Assembly: GCA_938040055.1 (NCBI GenBank)
Contig: CALHWY010000020.1
Location: 1-64,000, forward strand
Origin: an uncultured Endomicrobiia bacterium
GTDB lineage: Bacteria > Elusimicrobiota > Endomicrobiia > Endomicrobiales > Endomicrobiaceae
Direction: 5' to 3'
DNA length: 64,000 nucleotides
Shown here: positions 51,384-61,349 of the stretch, one piece after another
Position numbering within the stretch: the first letter of the stretch is position 1
Layout of the letters: each line of letters opens with the position of its first letter
The notes under the pieces: model-generated
Told to the model about the DNA's origin: nothing
Seen by the model: the letters and a program-made list of their open reading frames with translations, nothing else
Database searches by the model: none
Program-made: the position numbers and the translations under genes

Positions 51384-54008
51384 TTATAAATTCGACCCGC
51401 AGCATTTTTTGTATTTTTTGCCGCTTCCGCAGGGGCAGGGATCGTTTCTTCCTATTTTTTTGATATCTCCGGCTTTGATTTTCTTCCTTCCGCCGCCGAA
51501 ACCGCCGCCGGTCTTACCGCCTTCCACACGCTTTAAAGCCTCGTCCTGCAAAACGCCCGTCATTGCGCGCGGCCTTACGTCCACCTGAACCTTAAAAATA
51601 TATTCGACGGTGCTTTCCCTGATTCTTTTCATCATTGATTCAAAAAGTTTAAAAGATTCTCTCTGGTATTCTATCTTGGGGTCTTTCTGGGCGTAAGCCC
51701 TGAAACCTATGCCTCTTCTTACCTGATCGAGTTCATACAAATGGTCTTTCCACGAAGAATCTATCATCTGAAGCAATACCATTCTCTGTATATGCGACAG
51801 CAGCTCGGGAGTCAGCTGCTCTTTTCTTTTTTCATAACACTCCATGACTTTCCCGTAAACGTCTTCTTGTAAACTTTCGGGAGTTATGTACTCCATAGCC
51901 TCTTCATTTTCAAGTTTGTATTTTATGCCGAAAGTTCTAAGCAGCCACGCCTCTATGTTCGTCCAGTCCCACTCCTCGGCATATTTCGCCGAAGCCCACA
52001 GCCGGACTTTTTCGTCGACGGATTCGTTTATCATATCTTTAACCGTCTCCGTAATATCTTCGCCTTCGAGTATTTCGTTTCTCAGCCTGTAAACCGCCTC
52101 TCTCTGCTTGTTCATGACATTATCGAAATCAATAAGCTGCTTTCTTATGTCAAAGTTCATTCCTTCGACTTTTCTCTGCGCGCCGGCAACCGCTTTCGAT
52201 ATCCACGGATGCTGTATGTCTTCGCCCCTTTTAAGACCGAGTTTATCCATCATAAAAGACATCCTGTCCGAACCGAAAAGCCTCATAAGTTCGTCTTCCA
52301 TAGAAAGAAAAAACTTTGACGCCCCGGGATCTCCCTGTCTGCCGGAGCGGCCTCGCAGCTGGTTGTCGATTCTCCTTGATTCATGCCTTTCGGTGCCGAT
52401 TATATAAAGGCCGCCTAAATTTTTTACTTCTTCATTCTGGATTTTGTCGCCGGCTCCAAGCACAATGTCCGTGCCTCTTCCGGCCATATTGGTCGCGATG
52501 GTTACAGAGCCTTTGGCGCCTGCGTTCGCGATAATCTGCGCTTCAAGCTCGTGATATTTGGCATTCAATACCTGATGCGGAATTCCTTTTTTTCTAAGCA
52601 TCGCGGCGATCTTTTCCGATTTTTCAATCGATCTTGTTCCGACCAGAACCGGCTGGCCTTTTCTCCAGGATTGCTCCACTTCGTTTATAATGGCTTCGTC
52701 CTTTTCCTGCTCCGTCCTGTATATAACGTCGGGAAAATCCTGCCTTATCATGGGATTATTCGTAGGAACTTCAACAACCCCGAGCTTATAAATCTCCCAG
52801 AATTCAGCCGATTCCGTCGACGCCGTGCCGGTCATTCCGGCTATCTTATCGTACATTCTGAAAAAGTTCTGGAATGTTATTGTCGCAAGAGTCTGGTTTT
52901 CTTCGGCGATTTTAAGATTTTCTTTCGCTTCGACCGCCTGATGAAGCCCGTCGGACCATCTTCTTCCGGGCATAAGCCTTCCGGTAAACTCGTCGACTAT
53001 TATAACTTCGCCGTCTTTGACGACATAATGAACGTCCCTGAGATACAAATTGTGGGCTCTGACGGCCTGCGTTATATGATGCACCCATTCGGACTGGAGA
53101 TCGTCATAGATATTTTTGATTCCGAGCACTTTTTCGGCTTTTTGTATGCCCTGCTCCGTCATAACGACCGTATGATTTTTTTCATCGACAAGATAATCGT
53201 ATCCGACGGAGAGATCTACGCCGTCGTATTTCGCTTTTATCTCCTCATCTTCGGTTATTTTTCTTCCTTTCAGCATAGGAACTATTCTATTGCATATATA
53301 ATATTTGTCGGTAGCCTGGTCTCCGGCCCCGGATATGATTAAAGGCGTCCTCGCCTCGTCTATAAGTATGGAATCCACTTCGTCTATAATCGCATAATTT
53401 AACGGACGCAAAACCCTGTCGTCTTTTGAAATAACCATATTGTCCCTGAGATAATCAAAGCCCAGTTCGTTATTTGTGACATATGTTATGTCGCAATTAT
53501 ACGCGGCCTTTCTTTCGGCATTCGAACTTTCATGCGAAACATTTCCGACCGTAAGTCCGAGTTTTTCATGTATGGAGCCCATCCATTCTTTGTCTCTTTT
53601 GGCAAGATAATCGTTAACCGTCACTATATGCACGCCTTTTCCCGCGAGAGCGTTGAGATATGAAGCGAGAGTGGCTACCAAAGTCTTTCCTTCTCCCGTG
53701 CGCATTTCGGCGATTTTTCCTTTATGAAGAATATAGCCGCCTATAAGCTGCACGTCAAAATGCCTCAGCCCTATCGTTCTTACGGATGCTTCCCTTACGC
53801 AGGCAAAAGCTTCCGGGAGTATATCGTCGAGAGTTTCGCCTTTCGCAAGCCTTTCTTTAAACTGCGCGGTTTTTGCTTTCAGATCTTCATCGGAAAGTTT
53901 GCTGAAAGCCGGCTCCAGAGAGTTGATTTTTTCGACTATGGGTTTTATCGCCTTGATATCTCTTTCATTTTGAGAACCGAAAACGGCGTTTAAAATACTT
54001 TTTAACAT
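51384..54008 (-). CDS. secA: Protein translocase ATPase SecA
   Basis: Motor of the Sec export pathway, 874 residues. Walker A is MRTGEGKTLVATL (about residue 100), the DEVD box is in IIDEVDSILIDEARTPLIISG, and the helicase-like second domain has TNMAGRGTDIVLG and ERHESRRIDNQLRGRSGRQGDPG. The C-terminal zinc motif CPCGSGKKYKKCC, which contacts SecB and ribosomes in other bacteria, is present. A TATATAAT box lies about 50 bases upstream. It heads the secA-lnt-lnt-lnt-prfB run, coupling export to lipoprotein maturation. Confidence 0.98.
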   Translation of the reverse strand: MLKSILNAVFGSQNERDIKAIKPIVEKINSLEPAFSKLSDEDLKAKTAQFKERLAKGETLDDILPEAFACVREASVRTIGLRHFDVQLIGGYILHKGKIAEMRTGEGKTLVATLASYLNALAGKGVHIVTVNDYLAKRDKEWMGSIHEKLGLTVGNVSHESSNAERKAAYNCDITYVTNNELGFDYLRDNMVISKDDRVLRPLNYAIIDEVDSILIDEARTPLIISGAGDQATDKYYICNRIVPMLKGRKITEDEEIKAKYDGVDLSVGYDYLVDEKNHTVVMTEQGIQKAEKVLGIKNIYDDLQSEWVHHITQAVRAHNLYLRDVHYVVKDGEVIIVDEFTGRLMPGRRWSDGLHQAVEAKENLKIAEENQTLATITFQNFFRMYDKIAGMTGTASTESAEFWEIYKLGVVEVPTNNPMIRQDFPDVIYRTEQEKDEAIINEVEQSWRKGQPVLVGTRSIEKSEKIAAMLRKKGIPHQVLNAKYHELEAQIIANAGAKGSVTIATNMAGRGTDIVLGAGDKIQNEEVKNLGGLYIIGTERHESRRIDNQLRGRSGRQGDPGASKFFLSMEDELMRLFGSDRMSFMMDKLGLKRGEDIQHPWISKAVAGAQRKVEGMNFDIRKQLIDFDNVMNKQREAVYRLRNEILEGEDITETVKDMINESVDEKVRLWASAKYAEEWDWTNIEAWLLRTFGIKYKLENEEAMEYITPESLQEDVYGKVMECYEKRKEQLTPELLSHIQRMVLLQMIDSSWKDHLYELDQVRRGIGFRAYAQKDPKIEYQRESFKLFESMMKRIRESTVEYIFKVQVDVRPRAMTGVLQDEALKRVEGGKTGGGFGGGRKKIKAGDIKKIGRNDPCPCGSGKKYKKCCGSNL

Positions 54009-54124
54009 TGAAATTCCCCTGAAGTAAATAATTTGTCCTAATGGATGATTATATAATTTATTGAAGGAAAAAAGAAGTCTCGCGGAAAGATTTTTCCGCC
54101 ATGCCGGAACCTGCGGACATTGGT

Positions 54125-55210
54125 TTATTTCATAAATGCGGACATTATAATATTTGAAGTAAAAACCGCATTTTTTGACAATTTTATTCTTCCGCCGTCA
54201 TTGACGAGAAGATTTTCTTTTAGGAATTTTCCGAGAACCGCAAGGCTGTCTTGTCCGCTGAAATCCTTTATATCAACCCCTTCGTCAAGCAGACGCAGCC
54301 CGAGCATAATTTTTTCGGCTTCATATTCTTTGTCGCCTATAAATATATTTTCGCTTTTTGCGCTCATTGATTTTGAGACAAGCTCTATGTATTTTTCAAT
54401 ATTTCCGATATTTGAATATCTGTATCTGTTCTCATAACCCGAAGCGCCCGCGCCCAGCGCGATATACTCGAAGTTGCGCCAGTAATTGCCGTTATGCAGA
54501 GATTGCTTTCCGGGTTTCGACCAGTTGGATATTTCATAATGGCAATATCCTTTGCCGGCAAGAAAATCCTCAGCCTTTTCATACATCCGTCTCTGCAGAT
54601 TATCATCCGTTTGAACGCCTTTTTGAAAAAAAACGCTTTTGTTTTCAATGCTTAAAGGATAAAGTGAAATATGCCCGCAGCCAAAACCCACCGCGGTTTT
54701 CAGTTCCTTTTCCCAGTCCTGCGCGGACTGTCCGGGCAAACCGTAAATCAGATCAAGATTAAAGTTGTCAAAACCGGCTCGCCCCGCCTGTTTGTACGCT
54801 TTTTTAAACGCGGCGAAATCATGCGCCCTTCCGAGAACTTTAAGAGTTTTATCGTCTGAAGACTGTAATCCCAGGCTTAGCCGGTTTACGCCGGAATCTT
54901 TTAAGATTCCGAGTTTTTTTTCACAACAGGACTCGGGATTCATCTCAAAAGTAAATTCCCTGACGGATTTTAAGTCAAAGCGGTCTACGACCGTTTTCAT
55001 AAGAAGTTTTATCTGGCTTTCCGAAAGAACAGAAGGGGTCCCCCCTCCGACATACACGGTATCAACCGCCGTGTTTTTATACCCTCCGGCGTGAATTGAC
55101 AGAGCTTTAATATACTGCCCGGAAAGCCGCTCAATGTATTTTACGGAAAAAAAATCGCAATAAAAACATTTTTGCCTGCAAAACGGTATATGTATATACA
55201 GTCCTTTCAT
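54125..55210 (-). CDS. hemW: HemW-like radical SAM protein
   Basis: Radical SAM protein of the HemN/HemW group, 361 residues from the ATG at 55210 (behind GGAAGG; a TTG nine codons upstream is also open). The iron-sulphur motif is CRQKCFYCDF near residue 12, with YVGGGTPSVL and FEMNPES downstream. The short length and lack of the CxxxC N-terminal extension fit HemW (heme chaperone) rather than oxygen-independent coproporphyrinogen oxidase HemN. No other heme genes are in the window. Confidence 0.9.
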   Translation of the reverse strand: MKGLYIHIPFCRQKCFYCDFFSVKYIERLSGQYIKALSIHAGGYKNTAVDTVYVGGGTPSVLSESQIKLLMKTVVDRFDLKSVREFTFEMNPESCCEKKLGILKDSGVNRLSLGLQSSDDKTLKVLGRAHDFAAFKKAYKQAGRAGFDNFNLDLIYGLPGQSAQDWEKELKTAVGFGCGHISLYPLSIENKSVFFQKGVQTDDNLQRRMYEKAEDFLAGKGYCHYEISNWSKPGKQSLHNGNYWRNFEYIALGAGASGYENRYRYSNIGNIEKYIELVSKSMSAKSENIFIGDKEYEAEKIMLGLRLLDEGVDIKDFSGQDSLAVLGKFLKENLLVNDGGRIKLSKNAVFTSNIIMSAFMK

Positions 55211-55261
55211 TTTCTTTGCCTTCCCAAAAAACTTCAAAACAAAAAATACCCGAACAAAATT

Positions 55262-55294
55262 AAAAAAGCACCACCGCCGTTTCAGCGGTGATGC
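55262..55294 (-). terminator. Terminator of the sugar/LepA/SPFH operon
   Basis: GCAUCACCGC-UGAAACG-GCGGUGGUGC, 10 base pairs, then UUUUUU, 18 bases after the SPFH gene stop. A strong rho-independent terminator. Confidence 0.92.
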
Positions 55295-55311
55295 TTTCAG
55301 ATCCGGTTTTA

Positions 55312-56250
55312 TTATTTAGTCGCGTCCGCGCCGGCCGGCGCGGACGGATTTTTAAAAAGTTCGGCAATGCCGCCTATTGAGGCCGTTACTCCGGCAGTTT
55401 CCAAAGGCAAAAATACTTTTGAAGCCCGCCCGTCGGCGACTTTCGCAAGAGCTTCAAGATATTTTATAGCGATAAGATCGTTCGTGGGACGGCCTTCGTG
55501 AATCGCATTATAAACTATCTCAATCTGGTATTTTTCGGCCTCGGCGACTTTTCTTATGGCTTCAGCCTCTCCGGTGGCTTCAAGCACCTGCTTTTCTTTT
55601 ATGGCCTCCGCCTCCAGAATGACCGCTTGTTTTGCGCCTTCGGCTTTAAGAATCGCCGCCTGTCTTAAGCCTTCGGCTTCAAGAATATTCGCTCTTTTTT
55701 CCCTTTCGGCTTTCATCTGTTTCGACATAGCGTCGGTAATGTCTCTCGGAGGATCGATTTTTTGTATTTCGACCCTGGTGACTTTAACCCCCCATTTATC
55801 CGTGGCTTCATCCATAACAAGCCTGAGCTGGGTATTTATTTTTTCTCTGGAAGTGAGAGTGCTGTCCAGTTCCATATCACCTATAACATTTCTGAGATTG
55901 GTTTGCGCAAGCTTAAGAGCGGCCAGCGCAAAATTCGCGATATTATAAACGACTCTGAAAGGATCGGTTATCTGAAAATAAATAATGGCGTCGACTACGA
56001 CGGTGACATTATCTTTGGTTATAACGCTCTGCGGAGGAACGTCGATAACCTGTTCCCTCATGTCGACTCTTTTCAATCTCTGGAAAAAAGGCACTATAAT
56101 CGCGACTCCCGGCTCTTCGGTCTTGCTGTATTTGCCGAGAGTTTCCACAAGACCTTTCTCATACTGGTTAATAATATTTACCGAACTCGCCACCAAAACG
56201 ATCACCGCGAAAACGATTATCGTTATTAAAGCCAGAACTCCTCCCGACAT
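55312..56250 (-). CDS. SPFH/Band-7 membrane protein (stomatin/QmcA-like)
   Basis: A 312-residue membrane-anchored protein. One N-terminal transmembrane helix (about 5-25), the SPFH domain (IINQYEKGLVETLGKY through VEIQKIDPPRDI) and an alanine/glutamate-rich coiled coil (about 185-270). Such proteins form large membrane rings or microdomains and may assist proteases. The preceding gene encodes an NfeD-type partner, the standard pairing for this subfamily. It is the last gene of a nine-gene operon. Confidence 0.92.
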   Translation of the reverse strand: MSGGVLALITIIVFAVIVLVASSVNIINQYEKGLVETLGKYSKTEEPGVAIIVPFFQRLKRVDMREQVIDVPPQSVITKDNVTVVVDAIIYFQITDPFRVVYNIANFALAALKLAQTNLRNVIGDMELDSTLTSREKINTQLRLVMDEATDKWGVKVTRVEIQKIDPPRDITDAMSKQMKAEREKRANILEAEGLRQAAILKAEGAKQAVILEAEAIKEKQVLEATGEAEAIRKVAEAEKYQIEIVYNAIHEGRPTNDLIAIKYLEALAKVADGRASKVFLPLETAGVTASIGGIAELFKNPSAPAGADATK

Positions 56251-56269
56251 AATACGCCTCCTTAAGTTT

Positions 56270-56695
56270 TTATTTTTTTCTTACCGTAAGCCTGGTTCCC
56301 CTGACGGCAATAATCTCCACCGCGCTTCCTTTGTCTATTTCTCCGCTTTCGGAAAAAGCGCCCCATGTCTCCCCGAAAATTTTGACAAAGCCGGGAGCGT
56401 TTTCGCTTATTTTTTCCGTAACCACAGCTTCTTTGCCTATTATCTCGTCGATATTGGAGCCTTTCGCGTCGGCCTTTTTCATATATTTTTTCAAAAGAGG
56501 TCTGATAAACATAACCGAAATTACCGAAACGGCGGAAAACGCCGCCGTCTGAATCCATAGCCCGGCCCCGAAAGCCGAAGCCGTTCCCGCCGCAAGCGCT
56601 CCGAACCCCAGGCATGAAAAGAAAAACAAAGAAGCCGTGGCAATCTCCGAAATGACAAGAATTATTGCGGTAATTATCCAGATTATCCAACTCAT
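56270..56695 (-). CDS. NfeD-like membrane protein
   Basis: A 141-residue protein with about three membrane helices (about 1-70) and a C-terminal OB-fold NfeD domain (DEIIGKEAVVTEKI... GEIDKGSAVEIIAVRGTRLTVRKK). It is the short form without the N-terminal serine protease domain. NfeD proteins pair with SPFH proteins, encoded here 19 bases downstream. Exact cellular role is not established. Confidence 0.9.
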   Translation of the reverse strand: MSWIIWIITAIILVISEIATASLFFFSCLGFGALAAGTASAFGAGLWIQTAAFSAVSVISVMFIRPLLKKYMKKADAKGSNIDEIIGKEAVVTEKISENAPGFVKIFGETWGAFSESGEIDKGSAVEIIAVRGTRLTVRKK

Positions 56696-56708
56696 GATGA
56701 GCTCCTTA

Positions 56709-57479
56709 CTATATTAATCTTATGCGTTTTAAAGGCCAGTAAAGCACCAGCGCTTTTCCTTTCACATATTTATCCGGCAAAGGGCCCCAGAAACGCGAAT
56801 CAAAAGAATAGTCCCTGTTGTCCCCGAGCATCATATAAGAGCCGGAAGGAACCGTTACGGGGCCGAAATTATCTCTTATAAAAGTCGGAGGTATTGTGGC
56901 AAATTTTCCTTTTTCCCACGCGTCCTGGTATTCTTTTTCATTCGTAAACAGATTAAAGCTTTGAAACATTGAGGGATCGGCGAAATTCACGTACGGCTCG
57001 TCAAGAGGAATGCCGTTGATAAAAAGTTTTTTGTCTTTTATCTCGACCCTGTCGCCGGCGACGGCTATGCACCTTTTTATATAGTCCTTTTTCACGCCCG
57101 ATTCTCTTTCGGAAATACTAAGCGCCTCGGGCGGACATTTGAAAACCACTATGTCTCCTCTGGATATTTCCTTCAAGGCAAAAATTCTTTTCCCGTCGCT
57201 GAAAGGAATGTGAAAACCGTAAATAAATTTATTTACGAAAAGATGGTCGCCTTCAAGAAGCGTCAGCCTCATGCTTCCCGAAGGAATTTTAAAAGCCTGA
57301 ATAAAAAAGAACATCAGAAAAGCGGCTATAATAAGCGCCGACCAGGCTGTATCAACCCAGGAATAAACGTTTTTGAACAGACTGAGCGCAATCTTTCCGG
57401 AAAATTTTTTCTTTATAAGCTGCATAAACATAGCCACGCAAAAAAGAATCAATCCGGCGATAAAAAGCTTTACTTCCAT
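56709..57479 (-). CDS. lepB: Signal peptidase I
   Basis: Cleaves signal peptides from exported proteins. 256 residues with two N-terminal membrane helices. The catalytic serine is in PSGSMRLTLLEGD (about residue 90) and the lysine in KDYIKRCIAVAGD (about residue 135). The later GDNRDYSFDSRFWG motif is intact. It lies 31 bases after lepA, the classic lepA-lepB order. Confidence 0.97.
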   Translation of the reverse strand: MEVKLFIAGLILFCVAMFMQLIKKKFSGKIALSLFKNVYSWVDTAWSALIIAAFLMFFFIQAFKIPSGSMRLTLLEGDHLFVNKFIYGFHIPFSDGKRIFALKEISRGDIVVFKCPPEALSISERESGVKKDYIKRCIAVAGDRVEIKDKKLFINGIPLDEPYVNFADPSMFQSFNLFTNEKEYQDAWEKGKFATIPPTFIRDNFGPVTVPSGSYMMLGDNRDYSFDSRFWGPLPDKYVKGKALVLYWPLKRIRLI

Positions 57480-57510
57480 TTTTTCTCCTCTGACCGGCGG
57501 TCAATATATT

Positions 57511-59301
57511 TCAGCCGTCTATTTTAAGAACCGCGATAAAAGCTTCCGAAGGAATTTCCACTCTTCCGAACTGCCTCATTTTACGTTTTCCTTCTTTCTG
57601 CTTTTCCAAAAGCTTCCTCTTTCTCGTTATATCCCCGCCGTAACACTTGGCAAGAACGTCCTTTCTTACGGCCGAAATGGTTTCACGGGCGATTATTTTA
57701 TTGTTGACTTTTGCCTGTATGGGTATTTCAAACATATGTCTCGGAATTATTCCGCGCAGTTTCTCGGTAAGATAATGAGCGGCCGCCTGCGCTTTGTCTT
57801 TATGGGTTATCATGGTAAAAGCGTCGATAACCTCTCCGTTGATCATAATTTCCAGCTTCACCAGATCTCCTTTCTGCGGATCAATATGCTCATAATCGAA
57901 AGAAGCGTACCCCTTGGACACGGATTTCAAAGCGTCATAAAAGCCGACTATTATTTCCGCGAGAGGAAGCTGGTATTTCAGCACCACTATCTTTGTGTTG
58001 AGATACTTCATATTTATCTGCTTTCCTCTTCTTTTCTGGCACAGCTCCATAAGAGCGCCCAGATAATCAACGGGACAAATTATTGTAGCCTCGACATAAG
58101 GCTCCCATATTTCCGAAATATCGCCGTTGTTGGGAAACTTTGCGGGATTTTCTATAGTCAAAATCTGGTTTTTGAACGTCTTTATCTTATACACGACATT
58201 AGGAGCCGTAACAAGAAGACTCAGCCCGAACTCTCTTTCAAGCCTTTCTTTTACTATTTCAAGATGAAGCGAACCCAAAAACCCGCATCTGAACCCGAAA
58301 CCCAAAGCGACGGAAGTTTCGGGAAAATATACAAGGGAAGAATCGGAAAGCCTTAACTTTTCAAGCGCGCTCTTTAAAGCGTCGTAATCCGAAGTGCTGT
58401 TAGGATATAATCCGGCAAAAACAAAAGGATGTATCTCCTTATAACCCGGATGCGGGCGTTTGGTAGGATTGGAACTGTCCGTAATGGTGTCTCCGATCTT
58501 TATATCGTGAATATCTTTTATTCCGGCGACTACGTATCCGACTTCCCCCGAAGATAAAACTTCCGCTTCAACCGGCCTTATTTTCATATAACCGACTTCA
58601 ATAACTTCATATTCTACGCCGGAAGCCATAAATCTTATTTTCATGCCCTTTTTTATCAAACCGTCAAAAACTCTTATAATGATTATCACTCCTCTGTAAG
58701 AATCGTAAAAAGAGTCGAAGATAATGGCCGACAAAGGCTCATTCGTCACAATTTTTGCGGGAGGAACGTTAGCGACCACGGAAGCGATCACCTCGTCAAT
58801 CCCTATGCCTTCCTTGGCGCTGGCAAGAATGGGTTCGGTGTCGACGTCGAGACCTTCTTTCATCTGTTCGTAGGCGCCGTCGACGTCAGCGGTAGGAAGG
58901 TCTATTTTGTTTATCACGGGAATTATCTTAAGATCGGCGTTTTTTGCAAGCATGGTATTAGCAAGGGTCTGCGCTTCAACGCCCTGCGTCGCATCAATAA
59001 CGAGCAAAGCGCCTTCGCACGCCGCAAGAGCCCTTGACACTTCATAAGTAAAATCAACATGCCCGGGGGTATCGATAAGGTTCAAAACATATCCGTTGCC
59101 GTTTTTATCCGTATAATTCATTCTCACGGCTTTAGCCTTAATGGTAATTCCCCTTTCCCTTTCAAGCTCCATTCCGTCAAGAATCTGCTCTTTCATTTCC
59201 CGTTTAGATATAGTGCCGGTATACTCAAGAAGCCGGTCGGCAAGAGTGCTTTTGCCGTGGTCGATATGCGCTATAATACAAAAATTTCTTATATTGGACA
59301 T
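57511..59301 (-). CDS. lepA: Elongation factor 4 (LepA)
   Basis: Ribosomal GTPase thought to help stalled or assembling ribosomes. 596 residues. P-loop AHIDHGKSTLADRL, switch RERGITIKA and DTPGHVDF are all intact, followed by domains II-III and the LepA-specific C-terminal domain (RRGKQINMKYLN, then FGRVEIPSEAFIAVL). It lies between ptsI and lepB. Confidence 0.98.
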   Translation of the reverse strand: MSNIRNFCIIAHIDHGKSTLADRLLEYTGTISKREMKEQILDGMELERERGITIKAKAVRMNYTDKNGNGYVLNLIDTPGHVDFTYEVSRALAACEGALLVIDATQGVEAQTLANTMLAKNADLKIIPVINKIDLPTADVDGAYEQMKEGLDVDTEPILASAKEGIGIDEVIASVVANVPPAKIVTNEPLSAIIFDSFYDSYRGVIIIIRVFDGLIKKGMKIRFMASGVEYEVIEVGYMKIRPVEAEVLSSGEVGYVVAGIKDIHDIKIGDTITDSSNPTKRPHPGYKEIHPFVFAGLYPNSTSDYDALKSALEKLRLSDSSLVYFPETSVALGFGFRCGFLGSLHLEIVKERLEREFGLSLLVTAPNVVYKIKTFKNQILTIENPAKFPNNGDISEIWEPYVEATIICPVDYLGALMELCQKRRGKQINMKYLNTKIVVLKYQLPLAEIIVGFYDALKSVSKGYASFDYEHIDPQKGDLVKLEIMINGEVIDAFTMITHKDKAQAAAHYLTEKLRGIIPRHMFEIPIQAKVNNKIIARETISAVRKDVLAKCYGGDITRKRKLLEKQKEGKRKMRQFGRVEIPSEAFIAVLKIDG

Positions 59302-59323
59302 TTGCTTTCGGTTTCCTCGCTTG

Positions 59324-61075
59324 CTAATATCTTTCTTTAAACTTCAGTTTTTTCATGATTTTAGATATCGAATCTTTATCTTCGCATTTCAGTATTTCAT
59401 CCGCCGCTTTTTTCGCTTCTTCATAAGAAACGCTTCTTATGACCTTTTTTATTTTCGGAATCTGCGCCGAGGAAACGCTGAATTCGTCAAGCCCCATCCC
59501 AAGAAGAAGCATCGTATAGACGGGATCTCCCGCCATCTCCCCGCACATTCCGACGTCTATTCCGGCGTTGTGCCCGGCGTCGATTATTCTTTTTATAAGC
59601 CGCAATATCGCCGGATGGGCAGGATCGTAGAGATGGGTGACATTTTCATTTACCCTGTCAACGGCGAGGGTGTATTGTATAAGATCGTTTGTTCCTATGG
59701 AGATAAAGTCGAGCTCCTTTGCCAGAACATCGGCTATAATCGCCGCGGACGGCACTTCTATCATCGCTCCCACTTCCATATTTTCGTCAAACTTTATGCT
59801 TTCCGCACGCAGGCTTTTTTTGACTTTTTCCAGTATTTTATTCGCCTGTCTAAGCTCTTCGACTCCGGAAATCATAGGATACATAAGCCTTACCTTTCCT
59901 TCGGCGGAAGCTCTTAAAATGCCTCTGAGCTGGTCGATAAATATCTCGGGATATTTCAGGCACAGTCTTATGGCGCGCAGCCCCATAAAAGGGTTTTGTT
60001 CTCTTTCCATATCAAGAAAGCCAAGATTAGCCAGTTTGTCTCCGCCGAGATCTATGGTTCTGATTATGACATTATAAGGCATCATTTTCTTGACTACTTT
60101 CGTATAGTTGCGGTAATGGTCTTCTTCGCCGGGCATGGAACTGCGGTTAAAAAACATAAACTCGCTTCTGTAAAGCCCTATGCCGCCCGCGCCGTTGCTC
60201 ATTACGGATTTCACCTCATCGGGATCGTCTATATTAGCCAAAAGCTGCACGGTATGTTTATCGACGGTTTCAGCCGGCATATCTTTCAATTTGGCGAGCT
60301 CTTTCCTTTTGGCGAGCTGGATGTCGAGTTCTCTTTTATAATTAGAAATCGTCTCGTCCGTAGGATTGAGTATTACAAGCCCCTGATTTCCGTCAACCAC
60401 AATCACGGTTCCGGCGGAAACATTTGCGGAAATATTTCTAAGCCCTACTACGGCCGGAATCTCAAGGCTCTGGGCGACTATAGCCGTATGGGATGTTTTG
60501 CCGCCGATATCGGTCGCAAAAGCTTTGACCAATTTTTCTCTTATCGCCACCGTGTCGGCCGGAGTGAGATTATGAGAAACCACTATCGAATCTTTATCGA
60601 GTTCCGACATTGTGCGTTTTGATTTTCCCAGCAGATTGCCGAGTATTTTTTTTGTTACGTCCTGAATATCATGTTTTCTTTCCCTGAAATATTCGTCCTC
60701 TATGGCGTCAAAAGAACGTATTATCTTGTCCAGAACTTTAAAAACCGCATATTCGGCGTTAACCCCGTCTTCGACAAACTTTATCACGTCTTTTTTCATT
60801 ACCGGATCGTCGAGAATCATTATATGCACGTCGGCTATCTTGGCGTAGTTCTCGCCAAGCACGCTGTTTATTTTTTCATGCGTGGTTTTAAGTTCCGCCC
60901 TTGTCTTTTCAATGGCTTCGTTAAGACGCTTAAGCTCGGCCGCCCGGGCGTTTTTCGGTATTTCTTTCTGTATGAGACAGTAATCGTCGTCCTCAAGAAG
61001 AAAAACCCTGCCTATGGCTATTCCGGGGGAAGCGGCCACGCCTTTTAAAATAATATTTTTCTTTGTTAAAGACAT
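59324..61075 (-). CDS. ptsI: PTS phosphoenolpyruvate-protein phosphotransferase (enzyme I)
   Basis: First step of the PTS: takes phosphate from PEP and passes it to HPr. 583 residues. The phosphorylated histidine is in GGKTSHTAIVAQ (about residue 196), and the PEP-binding barrel carries GLYRSEFMFFNR, the arginine-rich loop and SIGTNDLIQYTLAVDR. It begins 9 bases after the HPr gene. Confidence 0.97.
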   Translation of the reverse strand: MSLTKKNIILKGVAASPGIAIGRVFLLEDDDYCLIQKEIPKNARAAELKRLNEAIEKTRAELKTTHEKINSVLGENYAKIADVHIMILDDPVMKKDVIKFVEDGVNAEYAVFKVLDKIIRSFDAIEDEYFRERKHDIQDVTKKILGNLLGKSKRTMSELDKDSIVVSHNLTPADTVAIREKLVKAFATDIGGKTSHTAIVAQSLEIPAVVGLRNISANVSAGTVIVVDGNQGLVILNPTDETISNYKRELDIQLAKRKELAKLKDMPAETVDKHTVQLLANIDDPDEVKSVMSNGAGGIGLYRSEFMFFNRSSMPGEEDHYRNYTKVVKKMMPYNVIIRTIDLGGDKLANLGFLDMEREQNPFMGLRAIRLCLKYPEIFIDQLRGILRASAEGKVRLMYPMISGVEELRQANKILEKVKKSLRAESIKFDENMEVGAMIEVPSAAIIADVLAKELDFISIGTNDLIQYTLAVDRVNENVTHLYDPAHPAILRLIKRIIDAGHNAGIDVGMCGEMAGDPVYTMLLLGMGLDEFSVSSAQIPKIKKVIRSVSYEEAKKAADEILKCEDKDSISKIMKKLKFKERY

Positions 61076-61084
61076 AAAAAACTC

Positions 61085-61348
61085 CTACTCCGAAAAACCG
61101 CAATTAAAAAGCTTTTCGATGGCATTCAAAAGTTCTTCTTCATCGGGCCCGTCGGCCACAAACCTAAGTTCGCTTCCGGCGGCGGCCGCCAGAGTCATAA
61201 CTCCCATGATGCTTTTCGCGTCCACTTCAAAATCGTCTTTAAGTATTTTTACGCAGGACTGAAATTTTGAAGCTGTCTGCACAAGCATTGCCGCCGGCCT
61301 GGCATGCAGCCCCGTTTTGTTTGAAACTTTAATTATTTTCTCTTTCAT
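61085..61348 (-). CDS. ptsH: PTS phosphocarrier protein HPr
   Basis: Small phosphocarrier between enzyme I and the sugar-specific EII proteins. 87 residues with the active histidine His15 (TGLHARPAA) and Ser46 (KSIMGV), the site used by HPr kinase/phosphorylase in bacteria that have one. No hprK is in this window. It lies 1 base after the IID stop and 9 bases before ptsI. Confidence 0.97.
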   Translation of the reverse strand: MKEKIIKVSNKTGLHARPAAMLVQTASKFQSCVKILKDDFEVDAKSIMGVMTLAAAAGSELRFVADGPDEEELLNAIEKLFNCGFSE

Positions 61349-61349
61349 C